Below are positions 37,332-49,507 of a stretch of 64,000 bases of DNA, piece by piece. The position numbers and the translations under genes were made by a program. The stretch covers positions 114,616,042 to 114,680,041 of the forward strand of contig CM060704.1 of NCBI GenBank assembly GCA_030686995.1, read 5' to 3'. This DNA is from Artemisia argyi. Taxonomy: Eukaryota; Streptophyta; Magnoliopsida; Asterales; Asteraceae. Numbering within the stretch: position 1 is the stretch's first letter; each line of letters opens with the position of its first letter. A model generated the notes under the pieces. That model had not been told where the DNA came from, made no database searches, and was given only the letters and a program-made list of their open reading frames with translations.

Positions 37332-38329
37332 TTTTTGTTGTTGATTTTTATAAAGCTTGATACTTAAGATTGTGAAGGCATATGCCACTTTAAAGTTGTT
37401 TATTTATAGGATTATAGATTTTCATTGATATTAAAAGCTTAAAACACAAATGGTCTCCTCAAACTCTCAAAGTACAAGGCAGGTACTGCCGGCATTGGTT
37501 GACAATTTTAATTGACATTGTTTATTTTGTTGGTTGGTGTGGTCACTGGAGTTGGTATGCATTCTTCTTCTCACGTCCTCCTCTTTGTTCAAGAGGTTTT
37601 TGCTTTTTTAAATGTCCAAGAAGCTTACGTTTGGTTATCGATTCATTTTAGTTATTCAATTAAAGGGCTCTAAAACTAAATTAAACCATATGTTAAAAAG
37701 AATTATAGACACTCGTGGTTTTCACAAGTTAATAGGCTAGTAGCATAATAACGAGGATGTAACAAAACCGCGCTTCAAAGCGGCTGTCTCAATTTTGATC
37801 TTATGCTTTTAATCTACGTAGTTTTAGAAAGTTACGAAAATACTCATATAAACGGTTTTTATTTTTTTTATATTTTCTCTTTCTAGATACACTTAAAAAT
37901 AAAAGATGCACATATCACAAAAATAAAAATATATAAATGGCTATTAGTTCAATGGATGGAGCTCTCGTTTTTGGACTCGGCACGTCTCACTGCAAGTGGT
38001 GCTCCTCTGGGCCAGGAGAGTTGCCGGAGTTATTCCTTGTGACGTGACAATGGCTGGTGCCAAAAGGCACCCGGGATCATAGTATTCCCGCCAATCTACA
38101 CCTTATTTGTGGAATCACAAAGAAAAGGAAAAATGCCATGAAACAAACATACATACCGATAGAAAACAATATTTTCAAAATATTTTATTTTCTCTTTGAA
38201 ACAATTTTTTTTTCAACATCCGAATACTTTCATGAGATGTCATAGGTTGTGTATTATATTACACCCGACATAAATAACGTCACTCGGACGATGGTGAGTG
38301 GAGCCAGAGATAGGGATTACACCCAACAG
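36810..38329. other. Non-coding stretch after the SAUR gene
   Basis: No gene seen. A poly-T run of about 38 bases lies near 37291-37330. 37937-38090 has a tRNA-like A-box start (TTAGTTCAATGGATGGAGC) followed by G/C-rich sequence and may be a decayed SINE or similar repeat, but no B box is recognisable. Confidence 0.5.
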
Positions 38330-38895
38330 ACACTTTTGGAATATCAAGCTGAATATAGAGTCCAGTTTACACATATGCATTGTTGGGTTGAATTAAAAGA
38401 TTGTCAAAAATGAAAGGAGGTGAAACTTCCAGACTTTGAAACAAATATTCAGGCGAAGAACAAAAGATACAAGTCTTGTTCATTTAACACGATGAATTCA
38501 GCGGAGGGTAGTTTTATTTTGAATAAGCAGGCCAGAGACGATGAGGAAGAGGATGGGCAGGAAGTTTGATGTTCAATGGGCAGTGACAAAGCAAAGAAGA
38601 AAGGGGTAATATCATTGGCCGCTTCAAGATTTGGCAATGAGGAAATGTTGGCTAGGTTGATAGTCAATGAATATGCAAGTCTCAACGAGCCATACAACGC
38701 CAAAAGTCACATAACGTTTAAGCATTTTTGAAAATTAGAAAGAAGGAGCTGAAACTAAAGGAACAAGAGTTGAGAATCCGAGAAAGAAAGTAACGTCAAA
38801 AAGACGAAATGTTCTATCTGCAGCCTACTGATCACATGACTGTAGAACAACGCGAACGGGTCGAGGCGATGATGCAGGTGATCAAGGCGAAGTAG
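38330..38895 (+). pseudogene. NAM-associated/Myb-SANT-like (PIF-type ORF1) protein, C-terminal part, broken
   Basis: Reading forward from 38330: TLLEYQAEYRVQFTHMHCWV, ELKDCQK, a TGA in place of Trp, then KEVKLPDF and KNKRYKSCSFNT, a second TGA at 38567, then GSDKAKKKG and LARLIVNEYASLNE. After a frame change near 38730 it reads LKIRKKELKLKEQELRIRER, a TAA, RQKDEMFYLQPTDHMT and a final TAG at 38893. This is the layout of the plant family with a C-terminal NAM-associated domain, related to the Myb-like companion protein of PIF/Harbinger transposons and often mis-annotated as 'glutathione S-transferase T3-like'. Three internal stops and a frameshift make it a pseudogene. The N-terminal SANT part is not recognisable upstream. 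Confidence 0.72.
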
Positions 38896-40159
38896 AATTT
38901 ACCATTTTAGTTTACCTTTTTAATTATCTATATAGTTTTTTTTTTTCCTACGTTTATGTTTTTAGTTATCTATGTAACGTTTTTGATTTATGAATAAAAT
39001 TTTAATTTTTAATAAGTAAAAAAATGGGTTAAAAGGTGAAGTGGTGTGACAATTGTGGGTGAAAAGAGGGCGTGAGAGGTAAATGGAGAGAGAAATGTGG
39101 CATTGATGTGGATGATGAAGTAGTATGACCACTAAGGATAGTCTAAGAAAAAACACAAAATCTCTACTACTTATAATGCATGCATATGCATTCCTAAAAC
39201 TTAAGATTGTAAGTTGAGTAATGTTGATTGCTTATAATACCCATTTCACTTTAATAAAATGGCGAGTTTACTATTTTACTTTCCTTTTTAAAACAATTTT
39301 AAAATACTTGGTTGCTCTATCAATACCAATCTTTACTACTTTTAAAAAGGATTTGGTCAAAAAAAAATAACAATGTATTTTTTTCAAATGTATCGATCTA
39401 GTACATGAACTTTTTTAAGCTGTAAAAATATAACAAATTTTTATAAGTGTTCCAATTTGGTATGTGATAATGATATGTCATACCTAAATGCCTAACACGT
39501 GGCATCATTTATAACGTAACACGTCATCATCACATATACATTTCTACAACTTAAAAAAAGTTCATGTACTAGATCGGTACATTTAAAAAAGTACACTGCT
39601 ATTCTTCAACTAAATCCCCTTTTAAAATGTCAACTTTTTAAATGACAAGTTTTTAATATTGGCCAATCTGTACATGTTTATCTATTTATAAAAAAGTTAT
39701 ACAGTTTCTCTATCAATGTCAATTTACACAATTGCTTTTATAACATTAAATGATAATTTTAAAAGTTAAAAGCTTAAAATTGAGATTAGTCGAATATTAT
39801 AAACTTGATTAACAATTAGGGCTGAGCATGAAAAGTTAAAAACCGAATCGGACCGACAAAAACCAAGCCGACTCGATAGCCCGTCGGTTTGGTTTTTCAC
39901 AATTTTCGGTTTCGAGTCGGTTCGGTTTGACTCAAAGCCGACAAAAACACACATAAACCGAACCGAACCGACAGACCGGGCACAAAACTAAACCGAACCA
40001 ACCATATTATGTTGGCTTCGGTTTATCGGTTCGGATCAGGTCGGTTTAGACCGATGCTTGGCCCTACTAAAAATGATAACATAATTTTCAACTAAATTAA
40101 TATTTTTAGTTGTTTAATTCTCAAAATAACGATTTGGCAACCTTAAAAAACAAAACCTA
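38896..40159. other. Non-coding stretch with an old GGTTCGGTTT-rich element
   Basis: 39820-40068 begins AGGGCTGAGCATG and ends GATGCTTGGCCCTA, roughly inverted ends. The interior is made of ACCGAACCGA/TCGGTTCGGT blocks on both strands, so it can fold on itself. This resembles widespread plant non-autonomous repeats. 39360-39600 contains a diverged inverted pair (CTAGTACATGAACTTTTTTAA near 39400, complement near 39555). Confidence 0.55.
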
Positions 40160-40260
40160 AAAAAAGTAACAACAGAAAGACCCCAAAACCCTTTGAAACC
40201 ACCACTAAAACCCTCCCTTCCTTCCTTCCTTACGTTGGCCGCCAAATCCCATCAACAAAA
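40160..40260 (+). other. Probable 5' untranslated exon of the AATF/BFR2 gene
   Basis: A C-rich leader with CTTCC repeats ends at a donor ATCAACAAAA|GTAAGC (40261). The acceptor TTTATGTAG at 41122 brings the start codon 20 bases into the next exon. An 862-bp intron in the 5' leader is implied. The 5' end is a guess. Confidence 0.5.
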
Positions 40261-40468
40261 GTAAGCACCTTTCTTGCTATTCATCTTCATATTTGGATTA
40301 TTTTTAGATATTATTATTTTGTTCTAAGCTTAGAATTTATGCTTCTTAAAGGTTTAGCTGAAAATTTAAATTCATTAGGCGTTAAAGGCGATAACTGCTA
40401 TTGGGTATTGTATTTGGTTAAAGGATATATCAGCTTATTTGATTTCGCCTTATATTTCATTAGCTGAA

Positions 40469-40790
40469 GGGGATGTTTGTTTCGTAGCTTATTTGGTTTT
40501 GGGCTTATTTTTCATAATCTCACCTTTTTGTGGCTTATATTCAAACTTTTCGGCATACATAAGTTTATTATGTCATAATGAACTTATATAAGCCGAAAAG
40601 TTTCAAAATAAGCTACAAAAGTGAGCTTATAAAAGATAAGGCCAAAACGTAAGTAAGCCATTTTCCGGCTTATTTGACTTTTTGAGACATATGGCTTATT
40701 ATATTAAGCTTATTATAATTTCGACTTATGAAATATGAGCTGAAATCAAATAAGTTCATAAGCCCACAAATAAGCTTGAACAAACACCCC
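40469..40790. mobile_element. MITE with GGGGATGTTTG ends, in the 5' UTR intron of AATF/BFR2
   Basis: Left end GGGGATGTTTGTTTCG-TAGCTTATTTGG and right end TAAGCTTGAACAAACACCCC are inverted complements. The interior is repeated GCTTATTT/AAATAAGC on both arms. Related copies are at 43951, 57721 and 58048. Confidence 0.7.
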
Positions 40791-41141
40791 TTTAGTACGG
40801 TTTATGTATTTCTTCCTGAATGTACAAACTGATTCGTTATGATTCTTAAATAAGAAAAAAAAAAAAAAAAAAAAATCTAAGTAATTTGCTCGGTATACAT
40901 TTAAAGAGGCATATCCTAGTTATGAAGCTATTACTAGTAAAATTAGTATTGCATTTACATAACGGTAGGCTATACCGCTATACGTGTGGACCCTTTTGCC
41001 TTGTGGGTTATTTTTGCTTTGACTTAAAAGGAATGCTATTATTTGAAATCGATATCTAAGACACATATACACTTAAGGTGTTTGTTCCACTGTATATCTA
41101 AAACTTGGCATTGTTTATGTAGAGGGGATTTTGCTGAAAAC

Positions 41142-44100
41142 ATGGGGAAATCTGCAAAGCGAATGAGAAAAGTACAACAGAGCGACATTAGTAGTTCAGA
41201 CGATGATGATCACCATCTTGAGAGCGTAAGTTGTTTTCATAAGTTTCTTTCTGTCACAATGCCTTCTACTAAGAGCTACATATAGAGAGTCTAGATTTGT
41301 AGCTTAGACAATCAATGATTTTTGTTAGTATCTATATAATATTTATTCTCTAGTGTTGTGTTGTTAACTTACTATTTGCTTTTATTTCATCCTATACCAT
41401 CAACCTAATTGAGGAGTGTTTGACTATTCGTTTACTTTTTAGAATAAACTTTCATCATGAGAGAATGCAGTAGAGTTTGTATTTTTAGTCACCTTGAATT
41501 TGGTACGTTCTGGTACATGGCATTATATAAGGTTCTCGGGTCTAAATTTGAAGTTTATTCTCACTTAAATATTGCTGGTATCAGAAGCAAACAGAGTTTT
41601 GTAAATGATGATTTGGGGAAAACTAAGTAGTTATGACTCGAAAGTTTGCCAAGGAAATAAAAGCGGACGAATTTAAGTATTTATAGGATGTAGGAAATAA
41701 CATCAAAATTTTTGATTATGGGTTATCAGTATTGACTCCTATAGACAACAAAGAGTGTTGAGTATTGGGTGCGGAACATGTTGAGATCTTTTTGTCTTGC
41801 TGTATACTTGTATTAGTTGGATTCGTTAAAGTAAGCAAAAAGTCTTAGAGGAGTAAACTGGCAACACAAGGAGTGTTTTAGTGGCTCATTTCATTTTCTA
41901 ATAATTCTGTAGGTGGAACTTGAGAAGTATGGCGCTGAGGATAATCACACTGATAGTAACAACGAGGACGAGGACGGGGACGAGAATGAGGATGAGGGTG
42001 ATGATGATGATGATGTAGAAGAGGAGTACGACTCAGAAATGGATACTACAAATGTAAATAGAGCTTTATTGCATCTTCCTACGTGATTATTATTTTTATT
42101 ACAGTGCAAATTTGTTTACAATTGTATTTATCTTTTGCTGACTCAGTTTGAGAACAAGGAAGATTTTTCTGGAAATGACAGTGATTCTGCTGGTGATGAT
42201 GGTGACGATGATAATGAGAGTGATGAGAATGATGATGATGGGATGGATACGAAAATAGAAGACACCAATCATGCTGACATGGAAGAACTTGAAAAGGAGT
42301 ACAACGATCTTCGCCACGAGGAGCAGTATGATTTTCCAGTCTCTTTATCAAAAGTGTATCAGTGATGTTCAGCATCTGTCATTCTCTTATATTTGGTTCT
42401 TTCTTGTGAACGGTTGCAGAGATCTTTTTAGAAATTTACGACATGACCAAGACGATGATCTTCTTAAAGGCCAAGCAGTAAAAAATCAAAGGGTATGTGC
42501 TTCTGAATAGCGTTGTTTTTCATATTCTCTATAATTTGCTTATTTTTGGTTACTTTTATATTAATTCAATATCACCGTCATGTAGGCTCTCTGGGACAAA
42601 ACTCTTGAGTTCAGATTCTTGCTGCAGAAGTCATTTTCAGCCTCAAATAGACTTCCACAGGTTTTTCTTTAGATCATAACTTATCATACCATTGTAACAT
42701 ATTTGTGTATTATGCTGTAACATCAAAGTATAACTGTATAACCATGATCACTGTTTGCAGGAGCCAATCAGAAGCTCTTTTTGCGAAACTGGTGAAGGAG
42801 TTGAAGAAGCATATTCGGACCTCATTGACTCGTCTAAGAAAACCCTAGATTCTATTCTTAAATTGCAGGAGGTAATATAGCTGTGGATGTTATACTTTTT
42901 TCATTAGTAGGCTGCTTTTATGAAAGCATAGCGTGTAGTTTCAGTCGCGTACGCTTGATTTTCTCTGCAGCTAAATGTTAATTGATGAGAACTTCTTGTA
43001 ACAGGCACTTGTGGAAAAGAATCCAACGATTATGGAAGCAAATGATGGTATGTTTTATAATTCCACATTAACAATGATGTTTGGTTATAGATAAACTTTC
43101 ATTGCAAAATGAGCTATTTGGTGGAGATTATGGTCCTTCAAGCTCTCCTGCCAATTGTTATTTCTATGAGTATTTTTCTATTGGGATAGATGATGCTTTG
43201 TTTGATGTTAACATATATATTCACTTTAGCTGCGTTGTTACCTCCAATAAGAAGCCTGTGTATAGTATACGTTGTAACTATTGAATTTATGCACTTCATA
43301 TTGATAAAAGTCGTAACGTAACTATTGATTTATGTATACTTCATATTGATAAATGTTTGTCTTAACTGGATATTGATACAAATTTCCAACTTCAGATGGT
43401 GATGCTGCACAAAAATCTACAAGCAAAGGTGCTTCCAAAAAGTCAAGTGAAGGAGATGAAGAATGGTTCCGGATCTCTCAAATGCAGTCTAGGTACTTAA
43501 TTGTTATCTATCCTCACATGGCACAATATAAAATATATATATATTTTTTACCAAACTACATTGTATACTGATTGAAGTTGAAGTTTGCTGAGGGTATCTA
43601 TAAGCAATGATAATAACTTGAAGTTTACCTCTCAAAAATATTCGTTTTGATGCTTTCTATGTTGTTAGTACTTAGCAGTAAAATCTTCCGTATGATTTGT
43701 TATGGAGCATTTTATATATCAGTAAGGGTTGTTCTTATATGATATGTGCAATTTTTAGAAACTTTTTACCCCCTCAAATAAAAATCTGCGTCGTTTTCTT
43801 TATTGGGAAGCTGTCATGTTATCATCCATGTCCCAGTTATCATCACTACGTAGTAAGTTAAATGTGGTTACTATAGAATTGTATGGTCATCTAACTTGTC
43901 TTTTTTACAAGCAGTTTGGAATATTTGATTAATAGTCAGGTAACTTTTAAGGGGGTGTTTGTCTATATTGTACCTGGGATTATATTTAATACGGAGTAAG
44001 CTCATAAGCCCATGCTTAGTGGTTAGCTTATTAGAGTTAATGAGAAAGAATAATCAAAAAGTATTGAACATCTATACTTGCAAGTCTTTGTTATAATACC

Positions 44101-46064
44101 CATAAACCCACCTTCTTCCAAATAAGCCACAAAATTTGAGCTTATAAAACCCCCTTCAAGTAAGCTTATAAGCCCAATCATAAAAGTTTAACCAAACACT
44201 TGATTAGGCTCATTTTTGTCACTTAAGCTGATAAGATCATAAGCTCCCTAAATAAGCTTAAACAAACACCTAAACTTTTTGCTAAACCAAACATTGCAAT
44301 TTTCATAGTTCTGATGGAGTTTATAAAGTTAGGTCAAGCATGAGTACATTTTATTGATAATAATATCGCTATCATGCAGAATTGCTCCTTTTAGAGATAT
44401 GTCAGTGGATAAATGGCAGAGGAAGACACAGGTGACAAGTGGTGCTGCCGGCATCAAAAACAAATTTCAAGCCTTCAATCAGGTTTGTATATGGGTTTAC
44501 CATTCTCAGCCGAGTCTATATCTTTAAAGTATCTTCAGCATCACTCATTTTATTGCTCCTCTCTTGCAGAATATCAGTGAACAAGTTGCATCTTACATGC
44601 GGGATCCAAGTAGGATGATGAAAGGGATGCAACAGAGGAGATCTGTTGTCCCTGTTTTTGGAAATGTAAGTTTATAATTTCACATTTCTTATTTGTTTTT
44701 GCCAACTTATTACTTATGCACTTAATATTATTGCCATGAGAACTTGGTGATGCTGATCTGGGTCTTCAAAATACTTGTTGTATTTAACTATTTATGATGT
44801 TTGACTAGTTGTCTAACAAACCCTTGAATTATCTGCCTGAGTCATGTTTAGAGCTGTGACCGTCTTTAAAACTTTTATTTATCTAATTATACTTTGTGTA
44901 ATTATAATTCAATTTGATGTTCTTGTTATTGGCAGGTTCTCGACTCAACTCTAGATAAGGATGAGGTATTCTACTTTTTTCTTAATCCTAGTCCACTTGT
45001 TTTGGAATTTCAACATTATACTGTTCAAACTTTGAAATGGACATCATCGTCGTTAGCTTTATTTATTTCTTATCTTTTGGTAATGTTATGGTAATTTCAT
45101 ACGGTTACTGACTTCTTTCTCGAGTCAAACCAAAATTATACCGACAGACATGTGATATTAAATCAGATTATTTGACTCTCAAAAGTCAGTGATGATGGTA
45201 TCTAAAAGTCGTGTGTGCCCCATCATCCCTTCAAATGAAATGCACTTGCATCAACCTTGGATGACAACTGCCTTAATATAAAATTTACTTTTACACCGAA
45301 TCTTATCTAGATAAACAAATGCTCATTCTTTGGTTTGATTAGGTTATAAATGCTGATGGTGATCCTGAACTACTCGATGACTCTGAATTCTATCAACAAT
45401 TACTAAGAGAGTTTTTTGAGACTGTTGATACTGGATCGTCCGGTAAGAAACCGAGCATTGTGTTATGAATTGTTGTTCTTTCGGCACATGTTAGCAAAAC
45501 CCTTGTTTATTTTTATCACTTGTTTGTATTTTCTCAGAAACTGCATTTTATGCTATGAAGAGACTACAAACCAAGAAGCGCAAAATTGTTGATAGACGTG
45601 CTTCTAAAAGCCGTAAGATTAGGTACGTGATGGCATACTTTATCACTAGGGAAACTTGTTTCGCCTCATTTCCACTAAACTATATCCAGCATGCTGCAAT
45701 ATAAATGTTTAATTTTCTCTTTAATCGCATATTCAGTCCAAAAGGATGTAGTAATTTGACGAATTTTTTATTACTGCCTATTAACGGAAATCAAGTCTGA
45801 AAATGCTGATTAGGAAAATTTGATTGCTGGGGAGACTAGTTTAATATCGTTTTTTATTACTTTGGCGACTGTTTATCCTTTTTACTCTGGTTGATGTGAA
45901 CATTGCGCGTCTCTGAATTCTAAAATTAATTTTGCAGGTATCATATTCATGAGAAGATAGTGAACTTCATGGCTCCTGAACCCGCGAACATACCTCCAAT
46001 GGCCCCTAAGTTATTTGAGAACTTGTTTGGCCTCAAAACCCAAAAATCTGCTTCAGTAGCCTAA
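41142..46064 (+). CDS. BFR2: AATF/BFR2 homologue (rRNA-processing protein), 447 aa, 14 coding exons
   Basis: Exons: 41142-41225, 41913-42053, 42147-42325, 42420-42492, 42586-42660, 42761-42871, 43005-43047, 43396-43492, 44380-44482, 44570-44665, 44936-44965, 45343-45442, 45538-45622, 45938-46064. All junctions are GT-AG, phases agree, and the sum is 448 codons including TAA. The start MGKSAKRMRKVQQSD is basic and an Asp/Glu-rich tract fills residues ~18-130. The AATF-Che1 domain begins at ALWDKTLEFRFLLQKSF (160) and includes EEWFRISQMQSRIAPFRD and DKWQRKTQ. The C-terminal TRAUB domain runs from about 345 (GDPELLDDSEFYQQLLREFF) to MAPKLFENLFGL. In yeast and animals Bfr2/AATF acts in the nucleolus in small-subunit pre-rRNA processing, and the same role is inferred here. 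Intron 8 holds a MITE. Length is close to plant homologues. Confidence 0.93.
43951..44270. mobile_element. MITE with GGGGGTGTTTG ends in intron 8 of AATF/BFR2
   Basis: Left end GGGGGTGTTTGTC (43951) and right end AAACAAACACC (to 44270) are inverted, with TAA flanking both sides (43948-43950, 44271-44273). The interior contains TAAGCTTATAAGC-type blocks shared with the other family members. Confidence 0.72.
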
Positions 46065-47279
46065 TCTCAATTTTGATGCAACTTTTGATAGAACTTTATA
46101 GCAGCTCAGAACTGTTGAATAACCTTTTTGTGTGTATGCATAAATATTTAATTGCAAGCAGAAAGTTTGTATGATCTGAATACTCCATAGCTCCTAATAT
46201 ATCAAAGCAACCTCATCAGTTATTCATTTTCTGTCCACAATAACATGAGTCCTTATTTAACGTATATAGTAATTTTTTTTAATAGATGAAATTTTAAAAC
46301 TAATATTTATTTTAAAAATATTTAACGTATATTAAAACTAATTCGTATATTTAATTTACAAAGTTTTGTAATTTAAATGGAAATTCTCAAGCTAATAATA
46401 TAACATAGTCAATATCAATGATAGTAAACATACTTCAGTATAGAATTTAAGCTGCATAAAAAAAGGGTGAAATGCATATAATTTTGTAGTACCAAATTAA
46501 AACCGATAAAACAAGTACAATTTACTTCTATGATCGCCTATTGATCGGTTAAGTACAAAAGTTTCTGTTATTTGAAGGAAAACAAAGAATAGCGAGAATA
46601 TCAAGTCAAAGCAAAAGTTCTTACAAGCTACTGTATTTGATAAGTTCTATAAAAATATAAAATAGTAAAGATCTTTGTAAAAAGCTAGCGTCAAAGATGC
46701 TTTAAGTTATATATTAACCTATAATACAACGGGAATAGGAATTTTTTACAATATATAAATTACACCACAAATACCGTTTTTCAATGTTTTTTCCTACCAA
46801 TTTCAATGTTCTCAAAGTTGAGTCAATGTGGTTGTTGGTTGAAGTTAATTGCTTGCAGAAAGGTTAGTCGATACTAAAAAAGAATACTCAAACTGAAGTT
46901 TCATTTTGAAGAAGATAACTAAGGAGGTGTGTGTTTAAGGTTATTTGATTTTGGTTTATATTTTATAAATGAGAAATGATTTGTGCACCATTTATTTTTG
47001 GCTATACACCACTAAATTACATCAGTGATGCATACAGTATAACATCGTTATGCATAATTTAGTGGTGGATAGCAAAAAAAAAAAAAATGGTATACAAATC
47101 ACCTCCCTTATAATTTTTAATAATTCGGCTTATTTTAAAATTTATTGGCTTATTTATACTAGGTTATATAAATAAAAAGTATTTTTCTAATTTATGTTTT
47201 TGGACACAAGTTAAGCACACTAAAAAGACTTAAGGATCTACGAGAAAAATACTTAATGATCCATACAAAAGTATAGCAG

Positions 47280-47310
47280 GGTACCCGCGCGTTGCAGCGG
47301 TGGGTACCCT
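47280..47310. repeat. GGGTACCCGC...GCGGTGGGTACCC inverted repeat
   Basis: GGGTACCCGC and GCGGTGGGTACCC face each other across GCGTTGCA. GCGCGTTGCAGCGG-type blocks like this mark the edge of common plant non-autonomous elements, and the 73-bp repeats begin 140 bp later. Confidence 0.7.
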
Positions 47311-47451
47311 GAAATAAAAATTTTCAATGGAATTAATAAAAATGTCACGGGATGTCATTCCGACACCTAAATTTGCTTGGTCACAGCTTTGTATATCAAG
47401 TCGAGTTTTATTGAGTCGAGTCTTGGTTACAGGTTCATGTCTAGGTTAAGA

Positions 47452-47818
47452 TGGAGGGTTGTACATTGTATTTAAATGATTGTAACATTGGGTGTAGGGG
47501 TGTTTTCAATGCTATTAATTTAGAATGAGGGTTGTACATTGTGTTTAAATGATTGTAATATTGTGTGTAGAAATGTTTTTAATGTTATTAATGTAGAATG
47601 AGGGTTGTACATTATGTTTAAATGATTGTAATATTGAGTGTAGGGATGTTTTTAATGCTATTAATGTAGAATGAGGGTTGTATATTGTGTTTAAATGATT
47701 GTAATATTGAGTGTAGGGATGTTTTTAATGCTATTAATGTAGAATGAGGGTCGTACATTGTGTTTAAATAATTGTAATATTGGTTGTAGGGGTGTTTTTA
47801 ATGCTAATAATGTAGAAT
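47452..47818. repeat. Five tandem copies of a 73-bp repeat
   Basis: GAGGGTTGTACATTGTGTTT starts at 47454 (as GGAGGG), 47527, 47600, 47673 and 47746, exactly 73 bp apart each time. The copies differ by a few bases each. Confidence 0.92.
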
Positions 47819-49507
47819 TTTAAGTAAAGTGGTCTGAATTTCAATTCATGCTAGTTTTTGTTGTACACAATGCTTTGGTTGTTGTAATTATGAAAATTGC
47901 TTGCTTTAAAGTGTTGTAAATCATGCATCATTTTGTGTACATCTAAATTTTTTTGGAAAGAGAGTCTTTCCTCCATTATAAGTAGTATAGATATAAAAGT
48001 ATATCTTTTTGTGCTTAACTTATAACTCTATACAAAAAGTATATAAAAGTATATTCTTTTGTGCTTAACTTATAACCCATAGTGTTTAAAAAAAACCGTA
48101 TAAAAAATATCTAATAAGTCTAAAAGTTAAGTATTATAAAATATAATTCTGAAATCAAATAGTAATATTTAATTATACGCCCACAAAGACAAACTCCCCC
48201 TCCAAATTAAATGGGCCTTTGATAAACAAAAATAAAATAAAATAAATGGGGGTACATGGATATTTCCAGAGAAAATTAAACATACCCAAAATAGAAAAGA
48301 AAAAATGAAGACTTACTTTACACGCGTCTCTGCAGCTTCCACTAATGTTCTTGGTAAAAAACATCAACTAACCAACCCCCTCCCCCTTAATCATTAACTA
48401 ACCAATGCCCCCGCAGGTACCCGCCCACGCGTTTATTCACTCGTGTTTTACTACAATTACTCGCTTGTCTCTTTTTCAAACTACCTAACATTACATTCAT
48501 TAATTAATTGTATGGCAACTTCTTTTCAAAAAAATAAATTGTATGGCAACTTAATAGCATTTGATCATTGTGCAATGGGGGTAACTGTTTACGTACAACT
48601 TAGACGTTCACAAAATTGAAACTTGGATTATTTATTTTTTATGTTTTTGATAGTATTATACTAGTTGCGGCGATTAGCATGTGCAAGTGGTGCAACCGGG
48701 CCTGTTTGTTTGGGGGTCTGATTTATTATATGTTATGTCTAACTTAAATTTTTACAGCCCTTTTTAAATATTATGTGAGGAGCCCTCCGATTTATTATAT
48801 GTCTATTAGTATTTATACATGTCTATTATGTTTTGAATCTTCCATTTCGTGATTTAAATTGCCCCATTCGTAATTTCGCACCGGACCACCCAAATCAATG
48901 AGATAGATTATACCTTAATTATTTGTACTTTGGCATTCTATCATCAATCAATCTAGAATATTTGATAATTAAGTTGTTATTTTTCGGCATAAAAATGACG
49001 AAATGCTAATACTTTTAATAAGCCTAGTTACTCAACTGATGCAAATAAACGGGTAATGACGTTTCTATTTTATGACATTAACCCGTGAGATGAATAGTTA
49101 ACATAATGTTAACGATTTAGCTCTTTTAAGTTAAGCCAACTTTCACTGTAGATTGATGATAAATGGTCTATATAAAAGGCTAAAAGCTATAGGAATTTAA
49201 TTATGTACTAATTATTAGCAAGAGTATAAAATTCAGCAATATTGATTGCTGATGACAAGTGCAGAGACATAGATTTTGTTTTAAATATAAAAGAGGAAAA
49301 AGATATGATGTTGCACTTTTAAGGAAGTGGACAGTCCCACACTCTTTTGGACTGTGGATACCCACATTTTGGGATGCAAATAATCTTAACTTACTTGGAA
49401 GTTTCCCAAAGGCCTTCAAATAAATTTCGTGCTGTATATAAGATTAGTCATAATGCGATTCACAGTTACACCTAGTCCTTTCCTAAATCGATTGTCTTTT
49501 GTGGTGT

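Larger units (their letters stand above)
46065..49507. other. Intergenic region between AATF/BFR2 and CBP60
   Basis: No gene found. It contains a palindrome at 47280-47310, five 73-bp repeats at 47452-47818, and AT-rich flanks. The frame at 48173 (-) and the one at 49201 (-) have no family signal. A TATATAAG box at 49435 probably belongs to the CBP60 promoter. Confidence 0.6.

Noticed and set aside
37937..38060. tRNA gene or SINE head
   Set aside because: The start resembles a tRNA A box, but I find no B box, acceptor stem or A-rich tail.
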